In this document: positions 39,380-46,741 of the stretch, in pieces | Numbering within the stretch: position 1 is the first letter of the stretch | How the letters are laid out: each line of letters starts with the position of its first letter | DNA from: Leifsonia shinshuensis | GTDB lineage: Bacteria; Actinomycetota; Actinomycetes; Actinomycetales; Microbacteriaceae | Length of the DNA stretch: 64,000 nucleotides | Assembly: GCF_031456835.1 (NCBI RefSeq) | Contig: NZ_JAVDVK010000001.1 | Location: 3,720,001-3,784,000 of the forward strand | Direction of reading: 5' to 3' | Translations under genes and position numbers: made by a program | Notes under the pieces: model-generated | Databases searched by the model: none | What the model was told of the DNA's origin: nothing | What the model saw: only the letters and a program-made list of their open reading frames with translations

Positions 39380-40257
39380 GCGCGATCGTGGAGCAGGCGG
39401 CCGACACGGTCGCGCCCGAGCCGGCGAAGGGCACCCGCACCCGTGCGCGGCGCTCGGTGTCGCTCGGCATCGGACTCACGCTCGTCGGCATCGTCGTCGT
39501 GGTGGCGGTCGTCTCGTTCTTCTGGCTTCCCTACGCCCAGTCCGACACGTCGGGCACCCGGCTGGAGCAGCCGAGCGCGTCGCACTGGCTCGGCACCGAC
39601 CGATTCGGACGCGACCTCCTGACGCAGCTGATGATCGGAGCGCGCATCGCGCTCGCCGTCGGCCTCGGGTCCGTCGCCATCGGCGCCGTCGTCGGCATCA
39701 CGCTCGGCCTGCTCGCCGCCTTCGCCACGAAGTGGCTGGACGACACGCTCTCGGCCGTGCTCGATATCCTGATCGCGTTCCCGACTCTGCTGCTCGCGAT
39801 GCTGATCGTCGCCGCGCAAGGGGCGTCGCTGGGCACGGCCATCGTCGCGATCGGACTCGCGATGTCCGCGGTCGTCGCCCGGCTGACCCGCGTGCTCGCG
39901 AAACGGGTGCTCGCCCAGCAGTACGTCACGGCGGCACGAACGTCCGGGACCTCCTGGGCGGGGATCGTGGCGCGCCACATCCTGCCGAACATCTGGCCGA
40001 CGCTCAGCGTCAACCTCGCCCTGCAGTTCGGCGTCGCCGTGCTGGCGGAGGCCAGCCTGTCGTACCTGGGCCTCGGCGCCCCGCCGCCGAACGCCTCGTG
40101 GGGGCGGCTGCTGCAGGAGGCGCAGGGCACGGTGTCGACGGCGCCGGCCGGCGCCATCGCACCGGGCGTCGCGCTGGTGGTGCTGGTCATCGGCGTCAAC
40201 CTGGTGGCCGACGGCCTGCGCGACGTGGCGGACCCGACACGGAGGAGGTCGCGATGA
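39376..40257 (+). CDS. ABC transporter permease, DppC type
   Basis: 293 residues. Thr/Arg-rich cytoplasmic N-terminus, then six helices. HWLGTDRFGRDLLTQLMIGARIAL is the DppC opening motif, and QQYVTAARTSGTSWAGIVARHILPN the EAA loop that contacts the ATPase. ATG overlaps the previous stop (ATGA); its own stop overlaps the next start. Second permease half. Confidence 0.94.
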   Translation: MSAIVEQAADTVAPEPAKGTRTRARRSVSLGIGLTLVGIVVVVAVVSFFWLPYAQSDTSGTRLEQPSASHWLGTDRFGRDLLTQLMIGARIALAVGLGSVAIGAVVGITLGLLAAFATKWLDDTLSAVLDILIAFPTLLLAMLIVAAQGASLGTAIVAIGLAMSAVVARLTRVLAKRVLAQQYVTAARTSGTSWAGIVARHILPNIWPTLSVNLALQFGVAVLAEASLSYLGLGAPPPNASWGRLLQEAQGTVSTAPAGAIAPGVALVVLVIGVNLVADGLRDVADPTRRRSR

Positions 40258-41090
40258 GCGGCGATCGTTCGCAGGAGGCCACCGTGGCGTCGGCGCAGAC
40301 GCCCGTGCTCGAGGTCCGCGGTCTGTCCGTGGCGACGCCCGACGGCGTGCCGCTCGTGCACGACGTGTCGTTCGGACTCGCGCCGGGGGAGCGGTTGAGC
40401 CTGATCGGGGAGTCCGGCTCGGGCAAGTCGCTGACCTCGTTCGCGCTGACCGGTCTGCTGCCGGAGGGGCTGGTGGCGTCGGGCAGCGTCCTGCTCGACG
40501 GCGTGCAGGTGATCGGGGCGCGCGAGCGCGACCTGGTGCCGCTGCGCGGGCGCGTGGCGTCGACCGTCTTCCAGGAGCCGCTGACCGCTCTCGACCCGCT
40601 CATGCGCCTCGGTCGTCAGGTCGCGGAGCCGTTGCGCCGCCACCTCGGGCTCCGCGGCGACGCGCTCCGCCGTGCCGTGCTCGACGCCCTGGCGGAGGTC
40701 GGGTTGCCGGAGCCGGAGCGCATCGCCCGCGCGTACTCGTGGGAGATCTCCGGCGGCCAGCGCCAGCGCGTCGCAATCGCTGCGGCGCTCGCGTGCCGTC
40801 CGCGGCTGCTGATCGCCGACGAGCCGACCACGGCGCTGGATGTGACCGTGCAGGCCGACGTGCTGTCCCTGCTCGAACGGCTGGTGGCGGACCGCGGCAT
40901 GTCGCTGCTCTTCGTCAGCCACGACCTCGCGGTGGTGTCGCGGATGGCGCAGCGCGCGCTGGTGCTGCGCGCGGGCCGTGTGGTCGAGGAGGGCCCGATC
41001 GCCCGGCTGCTGAGCGAGCCTCGGGAGCCGTACACGGCGGAGCTCGTCCGGAGCGCCCGCGAACTCGACGCGGCACTGGAGGTGCGATGA
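40254..41090 (+). CDS. ABC transporter ATPase, DppD type
   Basis: 278 residues, single ABC domain. Walker A SLIGESGSGKSLTSFALTG, Q-loop TVFQEPLTALDP, signature EISGGQRQRVAIAAAL, Walker B RLLIADEPTTALDVTVQA, H-loop LLFVSHDLAVVSRM. The C-terminal oligopeptide-type extension is truncated relative to classic DppD, without a CxxxC iron-sulfur motif. Overlaps neighbours on both sides by 4 bases. Confidence 0.95.
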   Translation: MSGDRSQEATVASAQTPVLEVRGLSVATPDGVPLVHDVSFGLAPGERLSLIGESGSGKSLTSFALTGLLPEGLVASGSVLLDGVQVIGARERDLVPLRGRVASTVFQEPLTALDPLMRLGRQVAEPLRRHLGLRGDALRRAVLDALAEVGLPEPERIARAYSWEISGGQRQRVAIAAALACRPRLLIADEPTTALDVTVQADVLSLLERLVADRGMSLLFVSHDLAVVSRMAQRALVLRAGRVVEEGPIARLLSEPREPYTAELVRSARELDAALEVR

Positions 41091-41851
41091 CCGCCATCCT
41101 GGAGCTCCGCGACGCAGGCTTCCGCTACCGTCGCGCCGCCACGCCCGCGCTCGACGCCGTCTCGTTCTCGGTCGAACCCGGACGGAGCGTCGGCCTGGTC
41201 GGCGAGTCGGGAGCGGGCAAGACGACCGCCCTCTCCCTGCTGCTCGGGCTCGCGGCGCCCACGTCCGGAGCGGTGCTGTTCGACGGCCGGCCGCTCGACC
41301 TGCGCGACCGCGAACAGCTGCGCCGCTTCCGCCGCAGCGTCCAGCCGGTCTTCCAGGACCCGTACTCGTCGCTCGACCCGCGCCAGAGCGTCGGCCGCAT
41401 CGTCGGGGAGCCGCTGGCCTCGCTGCGGGTCGCGTCCGGCACGGACGCCCGCGACCGGGTCGCCCGGGCACTCGAAGCGGTCGCCCTGCCCGCGGACGCC
41501 GCCGGGCGGTACCCGCACGAGTTCTCCGGCGGTCAGCGCCAGCGCATCGCGATCGCCCGTGCCATCGTGTCGCGTCCGCGGGTGCTGCTGGCGGACGAGC
41601 CGGTCAGCGCGCTCGATGTCACGACGCGCATCCAGATCATCGACCTGCTCGCGGAGCTCGCCACCGCCGAGGGGATGACCGTCGTCATGGTCTCGCACGA
41701 CCTCGGCGTCGTGGCGTCGCTGTGCGCGGAGACCGTCGTGCTGCAGGGCGGCCGGGTGGTCGAGCAGGGGCGCACGGCTGAGGTGCTCGGTGCACCGCGC
41801 GAACCGTACACGCGCCGGCTGCTCGCGTCGGTGCCGCGGCTGCCGGCCTGA
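41087..41851 (+). CDS. ABC transporter ATPase, DppF type
   Basis: 254 residues. Walker A GLVGESGAGKTTALSLLLGL, Q-loop PVFQDPYSSLDPRQSVG, signature EFSGGQRQRIAIARAI, Walker B VLLADEPVSALDVTTRI, H-loop VVMVSHDLGVVASL. It lacks the long C-terminal OppF extension, so the gene is shorter than typical DppF but complete. Last gene of the five-gene importer. Confidence 0.95.
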   Translation: MTAILELRDAGFRYRRAATPALDAVSFSVEPGRSVGLVGESGAGKTTALSLLLGLAAPTSGAVLFDGRPLDLRDREQLRRFRRSVQPVFQDPYSSLDPRQSVGRIVGEPLASLRVASGTDARDRVARALEAVALPADAAGRYPHEFSGGQRQRIAIARAIVSRPRVLLADEPVSALDVTTRIQIIDLLAELATAEGMTVVMVSHDLGVVASLCAETVVLQGGRVVEQGRTAEVLGAPREPYTRRLLASVPRLPA

Positions 41852-41852
41852 T

Positions 41853-41911
41853 TACGCGTCGTGCCCGCCGCCGCCGCTACGCGACGTGCCCGCCGCCGCC
41901 GCTACGCGTCG
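41853..41911. repeat. 25-bp tandem repeat after the importer operon
   Basis: TACGCGTCGTGCCCGCCGCC(GCCGC) at 41,853-41,877 is followed by the same 25-mer with one change at 41,878-41,902, then a partial third copy (TACGCGTCG). The third copy contains the bcp stop codon. Confidence 0.9.
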
Positions 41912-42378
41912 ATACCCAACTTCTTGCGGAGCGACGCGACGTGCCCGGTCGCCTTCACGTTGTACAGCGGCAGGCGCAGCGAGCCGTCCGGGTCCACCAC
42001 GAACGTCGAGCGGATGACGCCCTCGACGGTCTTGCCGTAGAGCTTCTTCTCGCCGTACGCGCCGTACGTCTTGTGCACCGCGAGGTCCTCGTCTGAGAGC
42101 AGCGGGAAGTTGAGGCCCTCCTGCTCCTGGAACTCCTTGTTGCGCGCCGGCGCATCCTTGGAGATGCCGATGACCTGGTAGCCCGCCGACTTCAGCGAGT
42201 TGAGGTTGTCGCGGAAGTCGCACGCCTCCGTGGTGCAGCCCGGGGTCATCGCCGCAGGATAGAAGTACACGATCACGTTCTCGCCGGCGAAGTCGCCGAG
42301 CGACACCGTGGAGCCGTTCTGGTCGGTCAGGCTGAACGCGGGGGCCTGCTCGCCCGCTTCGAGTCGCACATCCGTCAT
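41902..42378 (-). CDS. bcp: thioredoxin-dependent thiol peroxidase (peroxiredoxin Q/Bcp)
   Basis: 158 residues. YPAAMTPGCTTEACDFRD carries the peroxidatic C48 and the resolving C53 five residues later, typical of atypical two-Cys Bcp. It reduces hydrogen peroxide and organic peroxides using thioredoxin. Third gene after aroA and rsgA, 28 bases after rsgA. Its neighbour on the other side of aroA is the sigH/rsrA thiol-stress module, so a shared oxidative-stress role is plausible. Confidence 0.94.
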   Translation of the reverse strand: MTDVRLEAGEQAPAFSLTDQNGSTVSLGDFAGENVIVYFYPAAMTPGCTTEACDFRDNLNSLKSAGYQVIGISKDAPARNKEFQEQEGLNFPLLSDEDLAVHKTYGAYGEKKLYGKTVEGVIRSTFVVDPDGSLRLPLYNVKATGHVASLRKKLGIDA

Positions 42379-42406
42379 GGCTCCATTCTGTCAGCGAACG
42401 GAGGCG

Positions 42407-43471
42407 TCAGCGGGCGAAGGTCAGCAGCAGCCGCTGGAGCGAATCCAGCCTCGCACGCCCCGCCTCGCCGAGCTTGCCGGCCTCGACCGCCTCGATGATG
42501 GCGCAGTCGGGGGCGTCGGGCAGGTGGGTGCAGCCGCGCGGGCAGTCCTCGGCCAGCTCCGCGAGGTCGGTGAACGCCTTGAGGATGCTGTCCGTGTTGA
42601 CGTGCCCGAGTCCGAACGAGCGCACGCCCGGGGTGTCGATCACCCAGCCGTGGCGGCCCGCCTCGTCCTCCACCCGGAGGGACACCGTGGACGACGACGT
42701 GTGCCGGCCGCGACCCGTCACCACGTTGACGTGACCGGTGGCCCGGTGCGCGCCGGGCACCAGGGCGTTCACGAGCGTCGACTTGCCGACGCCGGAGTGC
42801 CCCACCACGACCGTGTCGTGCCCGACCAGCGCCGCACGGATGTCGTGCACGGGGATGCTGTCCTCGCGGCTCGTGAAGACGGGCAGGTCCAGCCCGGCGA
42901 AGTTCTCGAGGAACGGCTCCGGGTCCGCGAGGTCGGTCTTGGTGACGCACAGCATCGGCGCGATGCCCGCGTCGTACGCCGCCACGAGGTAGCGGTCGAC
43001 GAGGCGCGTGCGCGGCTCCGGATTCGCCGCCGCGACCACGATGAGCATCTGGTCGGCGTTGGCGACGATCACGCGCTCGACCTCGTCGGTGTCGTCGGCG
43101 CTGCGGCGCAGGAGCGTGGTGCGCGGCTCGATGCGGACGATCCGCGCGAGCGACCCCTCCTCGCCGGAGGTGTCACCCACGACGGCGACCCGGTCGCCGT
43201 TCACGATCGGGTTGCGGCGCAGCTCGCTCGCCCGGGCCGCGGTGATCTGGCGCTCATCGGGCGTGTCCTCGTCGAGCATCACGGTGTAGCGGCCGCGGTC
43301 GACGCCCAGCACGCGCGCGATCTGCGCATCCGCGTGCTCGGGGCGCGTCTTCGTGCGCGGACGGTTCCCCTTCGGGTTCGGGCGCGAGCGGATGCTCGAC
43401 TCGTCGTAGAGGTCGAACTCGTCGTCCTCGTCCTCGCCGTCCGACCACCAGGGCCCGGTGCCGTCAGTCAC
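42407..43471 (-). CDS. rsgA: ribosome small subunit-dependent GTPase A
   Basis: 354 residues, circularly permuted GTPase. An OB-fold N-terminal part is followed by the G4 motif VTKTDLAD, then G1 GHSGVGKSTLVNALV, then G3 in VIDTPGVRSFGL. The zinc finger at the C-terminus is CPRGCTHLPDAPDC. It assists late 30S assembly and checks the decoding centre. The start lies within the end of aroA (8-base overlap), so [11 protein letters not shown] is coupled. The first 40 residues are acidic and disordered. Confidence 0.96.
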   Translation of the reverse strand: MTDGTGPWWSDGEDEDDEFDLYDESSIRSRPNPKGNRPRTKTRPEHADAQIARVLGVDRGRYTVMLDEDTPDERQITAARASELRRNPIVNGDRVAVVGDTSGEEGSLARIVRIEPRTTLLRRSADDTDEVERVIVANADQMLIVVAAANPEPRTRLVDRYLVAAYDAGIAPMLCVTKTDLADPEPFLENFAGLDLPVFTSREDSIPVHDIRAALVGHDTVVVGHSGVGKSTLVNALVPGAHRATGHVNVVTGRGRHTSSSTVSLRVEDEAGRHGWVIDTPGVRSFGLGHVNTDSILKAFTDLAELAEDCPRGCTHLPDAPDCAIIEAVEAGKLGEAGRARLDSLQRLLLTFAR

Positions 43472-44834
43472 GCGGCTCCGTGCCCGGGTTCAGCATCCGC
43501 GTCCACAGCTCGGTGAACTGGGGGAGGGTCTTGGCGGTGGTGGCGACGTTCTCGATCTCGACGCCGGGCACGCGAAGGCCGACGATCGCACCCGCGGTCG
43601 CCATCCGGTGGTCCTCGTAGCTGCGCCAGACGCCGCCGTGCAGCGGGCGCGGCTCGATGCGCAGACCGTCCTCGAGCTCGGTCACCGCGCCGCCGAGACC
43701 GTTGATCTCCGCGGCCAGCGCCGCGAGACGGTCCGTCTCGTGGTGACGGATGTGCCCGATCCCGGTGATCTCGCTCGGCCCGTCGGCGAGGGCGGCGATC
43801 GCCACAAGAGCGGGCGCGAGTTCGCCGCCGGTGGTGAGGTCGAGCGTCACGCCGTTCGGGCGCTCCGGGCCGGTGACCGTGAGGCGGTCGCCATCGCGGG
43901 TGACCGTCGCCCCGAACAGGGGGAGGAGGTCGGCGAGGTCGGCTCCCACCTGGGTGGTCGCGGCCGGCCAGCCGGCGAACGTCACCGTGCCGCCCGTGAC
44001 GACCGCGGCCGCGAGGAACGGGGCGGCGTTGGACAGGTCGGGCTCGATGTCCACGTCGCGCGCGGCGATCGTGCCCGGCGCGACGACCCAGCGTCCGGTC
44101 GACGGTGATTCGACGGCGACCCCGCGGGCGGCCAGCGTCTCGATGGTCATCTCGATGTGCGGGAGGCTGGGCAGCCGCTCGCCCGAATGCGTGAGGTCGA
44201 GGCCGTTCTCGAAGCGGCTGGCCGACAACAGCAGAGCGCTCACGAACTGGCTGGAGCTGGACGCATCCACCTCGATCGCTCCCCCGGCGACCGTCCCGGT
44301 GCCGTGGACGGTGAAGGGGAGGGATCCGCGGCCGTCGTCGTTCACGTCGACGCCGAGGGCGCGGAGGGCGGCGATGATGGCGCCCATCGGGCGGCCGCGG
44401 GCGGAGTCGTCGGCGTCGAACATCGTCGGGCCGAGGGCCAGCCCGGCGATCGGCGGGACGAACCGCATCACCGTGCCCGCCTGGCCGCACTCGATCGTGG
44501 TGCTGCCGAGCAGCTCCTCGGCCGGGGTGACCAGCAGGTCGGCGCCGAACGCGCCGGACCCCGGCCGCTCCTCCACGCCGACGCCCAGCGCGCGGAGCGC
44601 CTCGATCATGTTGGCGCTGTCCCGGGAGTGCAGGGGCGCCCGCAGCAGGGAGGGACCGTCGGCGAGGGCCGACAGCACCAGCTCCCTCGCCGTCAGCGAC
44701 TTGGAGCCGGGGAGCGAGACCGTCGCCGTCACGGGACCGGCCGCGACCGGAGCGGGCCACAGCGTGTTCGGCTCGTCGGCGCGGTTGTCGCCGTACGGGT
44801 CGAAGTCCGGAGCGGAATATTTCGAGATCAGCAT
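43464..44834 (-). CDS. aroA: 3-phosphoshikimate 1-carboxyvinyltransferase (EPSP synthase)
   Basis: 456 residues from the ATG at 44,834. [18 protein letters not shown] is the substrate-binding N-terminus, [18 protein letters not shown] the LxxGNAGTA-like loop (as QAGTVMRF), and [18 protein letters not shown] the C-terminal DHRMAMA region. It joins shikimate-3-phosphate and phosphoenolpyruvate in aromatic amino-acid synthesis. The central glycine and the adjacent alanine of the NAGTA loop are present. Divergent from the sigma-factor gene with overlapping promoters. Confidence 0.96.
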   Translation of the reverse strand: MLISKYSAPDFDPYGDNRADEPNTLWPAPVAAGPVTATVSLPGSKSLTARELVLSALADGPSLLRAPLHSRDSANMIEALRALGVGVEERPGSGAFGADLLVTPAEELLGSTTIECGQAGTVMRFVPPIAGLALGPTMFDADDSARGRPMGAIIAALRALGVDVNDDGRGSLPFTVHGTGTVAGGAIEVDASSSSQFVSALLLSASRFENGLDLTHSGERLPSLPHIEMTIETLAARGVAVESPSTGRWVVAPGTIAARDVDIEPDLSNAAPFLAAAVVTGGTVTFAGWPAATTQVGADLADLLPLFGATVTRDGDRLTVTGPERPNGVTLDLTTGGELAPALVAIAALADGPSEITGIGHIRHHETDRLAALAAEINGLGGAVTELEDGLRIEPRPLHGGVWRSYEDHRMATAGAIVGLRVPGVEIENVATTAKTLPQFTELWTRMLNPGTEPRD

Positions 44835-44841
44835 TGTTGTC
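44814..44841 (+). promoter_or_regulatory. SigR/SigH-type promoter for the sigma-factor gene
   Basis: GGAAT (44,814-44,818) and GTTGTC (44,836-44,841) are 17 bases apart, matching the GGAAY-N17-19-GTT consensus of the SigR/SigH group. The site lies inside the 5' end of aroA and includes its start codon. Transcription would start near 44,846, leaving a 35-base leader with GGAAGG before the ATG at 44,881. It suggests the sigma factor drives itself. Confidence 0.65.
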
Positions 44842-44844
44842 AAG

Positions 44845-44850
44845 ATTATC
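44845..44850 (-). promoter_or_regulatory. aroA -10 box (GATAAT)
   Basis: On the minus strand GATAAT ends 10 bases before the aroA ATG, near consensus TATAAT, so the leader is only a few bases. It faces and overlaps the SigR/SigH-type promoter of the other gene. No convincing -35. Confidence 0.5.
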
Positions 44851-44880
44851 CGTGATCGCACCAGCCGGAAGGAATCATCC

Positions 44881-45600
44881 ATGGCCGCCACCGCTCTGCT
44901 CGACGCCCCGAGCGTCCTCGCAGACGACGAGCGCGACCTGGACGACCGCTGGGGCGCTCTGCGGGCGTCCGAACTAGACTGGCCGGTGATGAGCACCGAG
45001 ACCGAGGATACGGGCAGCCTCTTCGAGGAGCAGGCCCTGCCCTTCATGGATCAGCTGTACGCGGCTGCCCTGCGGATGACGCGGAACCCGTCCGACGCGC
45101 AGGACCTCGTACAGGAGACGTTCGTGAAGGCGTACGCGGCCTTCAACCAGTTCCAGCAGGGCACCAACCTGAAGGCCTGGCTGTACCGCATCCTCACCAA
45201 CACGTTCATCAACACGTACCGCAAGAAGCAGCGCGAGCCCTACCAGGGGACGATCGACGAACTCGAGGACTGGCAGCTCGGCGGAGCCGAGTCGATGTCG
45301 TCGTCGTCGAGCCGCTCGGCCGAGGCCGAGGCGATCGACCACCTGCCGGACAGCGCCGTCAAGGACGCGCTGCAGGCCATCCCGGAGGACTTCCGGCTGG
45401 CCGTGTACCTCGCCGATGTCGAAGGGTTCTCCTACCAGGAGATCGCCGACATCATGAAGACCCCGATCGGCACCGTGATGAGCCGCCTGCACCGCGGCCG
45501 TCGCATGCTGCGGGAGCTTCTGACCGACTACGCGCACGAGCGCGGGCTCTCCGCCGTTCAGGGAGACCGGGCCGTGCAGACCACCAGGAGCAAAAAATGA
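44881..45600 (+). CDS. sigH: ECF sigma factor, SigR/SigH group, with two possible starts
   Basis: 239 residues from ATG 44,881; 203 from an in-frame ATG at 44,989 (M37; a GTG precedes it). Region 2: [34 protein letters not shown] and [27 protein letters not shown]. Region 4: [44 protein letters not shown]. These are close to SigR (Streptomyces) and SigH (mycobacteria), which drive thioredoxin and other thiol-stress genes. The 36-residue N-terminal extension is not part of the sigma domain. Its ribosome site is GGAAGG; the short form has its own leaderless -10 box. The stop overlaps the anti-sigma gene (ATGA). Confidence 0.92.
   Translation: MAATALLDAPSVLADDERDLDDRWGALRASELDWPVMSTETEDTGSLFEEQALPFMDQLYAAALRMTRNPSDAQDLVQETFVKAYAAFNQFQQGTNLKAWLYRILTNTFINTYRKKQREPYQGTIDELEDWQLGGAESMSSSSSRSAEAEAIDHLPDSAVKDALQAIPEDFRLAVYLADVEGFSYQEIADIMKTPIGTVMSRLHRGRRMLRELLTDYAHERGLSAVQGDRAVQTTRSKK
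44975..44980 (+). promoter_or_regulatory. internal -10 box (TAGACT) for a short sigma-factor isoform
   Basis: TAGACT lies inside the sigma-factor reading frame and ends 5 bases before a GTG and 8 before the ATG at 44,989. This is the same arrangement as the other leaderless genes here. It could give a constitutive short isoform. Confidence 0.45.
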
Positions 45601-45842
45601 CGGACTGCGGCTGCGAGAAGGCGAAGGCCGAACTCGAGGAGTACCTGCGCAACGAACTGTGCAGCGAGGATGCTGCCGACGTGCGCGAGCACCTGGCGAA
45701 CTGCGCCGGATGCTCCGACGAGGCGCACCTCAACGTGGTGCTGACCGAGGTGGTGCAGCGGGCGTGCAAGGAGACGGCGCCCGAGACGCTGCGCACCGAG
45801 GTGCTGCTGCGCATCCGCTCCTTCCAGGCGACCGTCCACTAG
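45597..45842 (+). CDS. rsrA: zinc-containing anti-sigma factor, RsrA type
   Basis: 81 residues. ZAS motif: H32-LAN-C36-AG-C39 (EHLANCAGC), with C6 placed 26 residues before H32, the same spacing as the zinc ligand C11 of RsrA. C4 and C22 are further cysteines. Under oxidation such proteins lose zinc, form disulfides and release the sigma factor. It overlaps the sigma-factor stop by 4 bases, so the two proteins are made in step. Confidence 0.92.
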   Translation: MTDCGCEKAKAELEEYLRNELCSEDAADVREHLANCAGCSDEAHLNVVLTEVVQRACKETAPETLRTEVLLRIRSFQATVH

Positions 45843-45868
45843 GCCCGTTCGCCTGGCGTGGGGGCACG

Positions 45869-46651
45869 CTAAGCCGCGGAGCCCGACCCGACCTCGTGGA
45901 GGAAGAAGAGCCCTCCGAGCGGGTCGGTGGCCTGCGCGAAGCGGCCGAACTCGCTGTCCCACGGATCGCGGATGACGGTCCCGCCGAGTTCGACGACCCG
46001 CTGCGCGGCCGCTGCCGCATCGGCCACGCCGAAGTAGACGACCCAGTGCGAAGGGACGCCCTCCGGCAGCATCCCGTTCGCGTCGAAGACGCCGCCGCTC
46101 GGGGAGTCCGGGTCGCCGAAGGTCGAATAGCGGAAGTCGGCGGTGTCGCCGAGCACCTGCGTCGTCCAGCCGAAGACCTTCGTGTAGAAGTCGACCTGCG
46201 CCCGGAAGTCGCGCGCATACAGCTCGTGCCAGGCCGGCGCTCCCACCTCGGCGACGAGGTCGAAGCCCCGGTGCTGCTCGGGATCCCACAGGCCGACCAC
46301 CGCGCCTCCGGGATCGGCGATGACGGCCATCCGCCCCTGCTCGCCGACGAGCATGGTCGGAGCGATCACCTGCGCGCCCGCGCGCAGCGCAGCGTGCTCC
46401 GTCTGCGCGGCGTCCTCCACCAGGAGGTACGTGAGCCAGTTGTCGCCCGCTCCGTCGCCCATCACGGGGCCGAGCCCGGCCACCGCGCGGCCGTCGCGCC
46501 GGAACGTGACGTAGCCGCCGTACTCTTCGCCCGCGGTGTCGGCCGTCCAGCCGAAGAGCGCGCTGTAGAAGTCGCGCGCGCGGGGCACGTCGGTGCTCGA
46601 GTAGTCGACCCAGCAGGGCTCTCCGAGGCGGTGGTTCGTCACGACGGTCAT
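45869..46651 (-). CDS. VOC family protein with two glyoxalase-like domains
   Basis: 260 residues, two tandem vicinal-oxygen-chelate domains. The first starts GEPCWVDYSSTDVPRARDFYSALFGWTAD, the second GAPAWHELYARDFRAQVDFYTKVFGWTTQ. Each gives half of a metal site, but the usual His/Glu ligand sets are only partly present. These proteins include glyoxalases, dioxygenases and resistance proteins; no substrate can be inferred. It lies downstream of kgd, with a hairpin between. Confidence 0.85.
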   Translation of the reverse strand: MTVVTNHRLGEPCWVDYSSTDVPRARDFYSALFGWTADTAGEEYGGYVTFRRDGRAVAGLGPVMGDGAGDNWLTYLLVEDAAQTEHAALRAGAQVIAPTMLVGEQGRMAVIADPGGAVVGLWDPEQHRGFDLVAEVGAPAWHELYARDFRAQVDFYTKVFGWTTQVLGDTADFRYSTFGDPDSPSGGVFDANGMLPEGVPSHWVVYFGVADAAAAAQRVVELGGTVIRDPWDSEFGRFAQATDPLGGLFFLHEVGSGSAA

Positions 46652-46687
46652 GGGCTCAAACTACGCCGTACGGCACGTGACACGCGA

Positions 46688-46721
46688 GAGAGCCCCCGGT
46701 CCGGTCGGACCGGGGGCTCTC
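46688..46721 (-). terminator. terminator hairpin after kgd
   Basis: GAGAGCCCCCGGTCC pairs perfectly with GGACCGGGGGCTCTC (15 bp, loop GGTC). It lies 20 bases beyond the kgd stop on the minus strand and separates it from the VOC gene. A CGTCGTTG tail follows on the plus strand. Confidence 0.75.
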
Positions 46722-46741
46722 GTCGTTGCGGGAGCGCCGCC

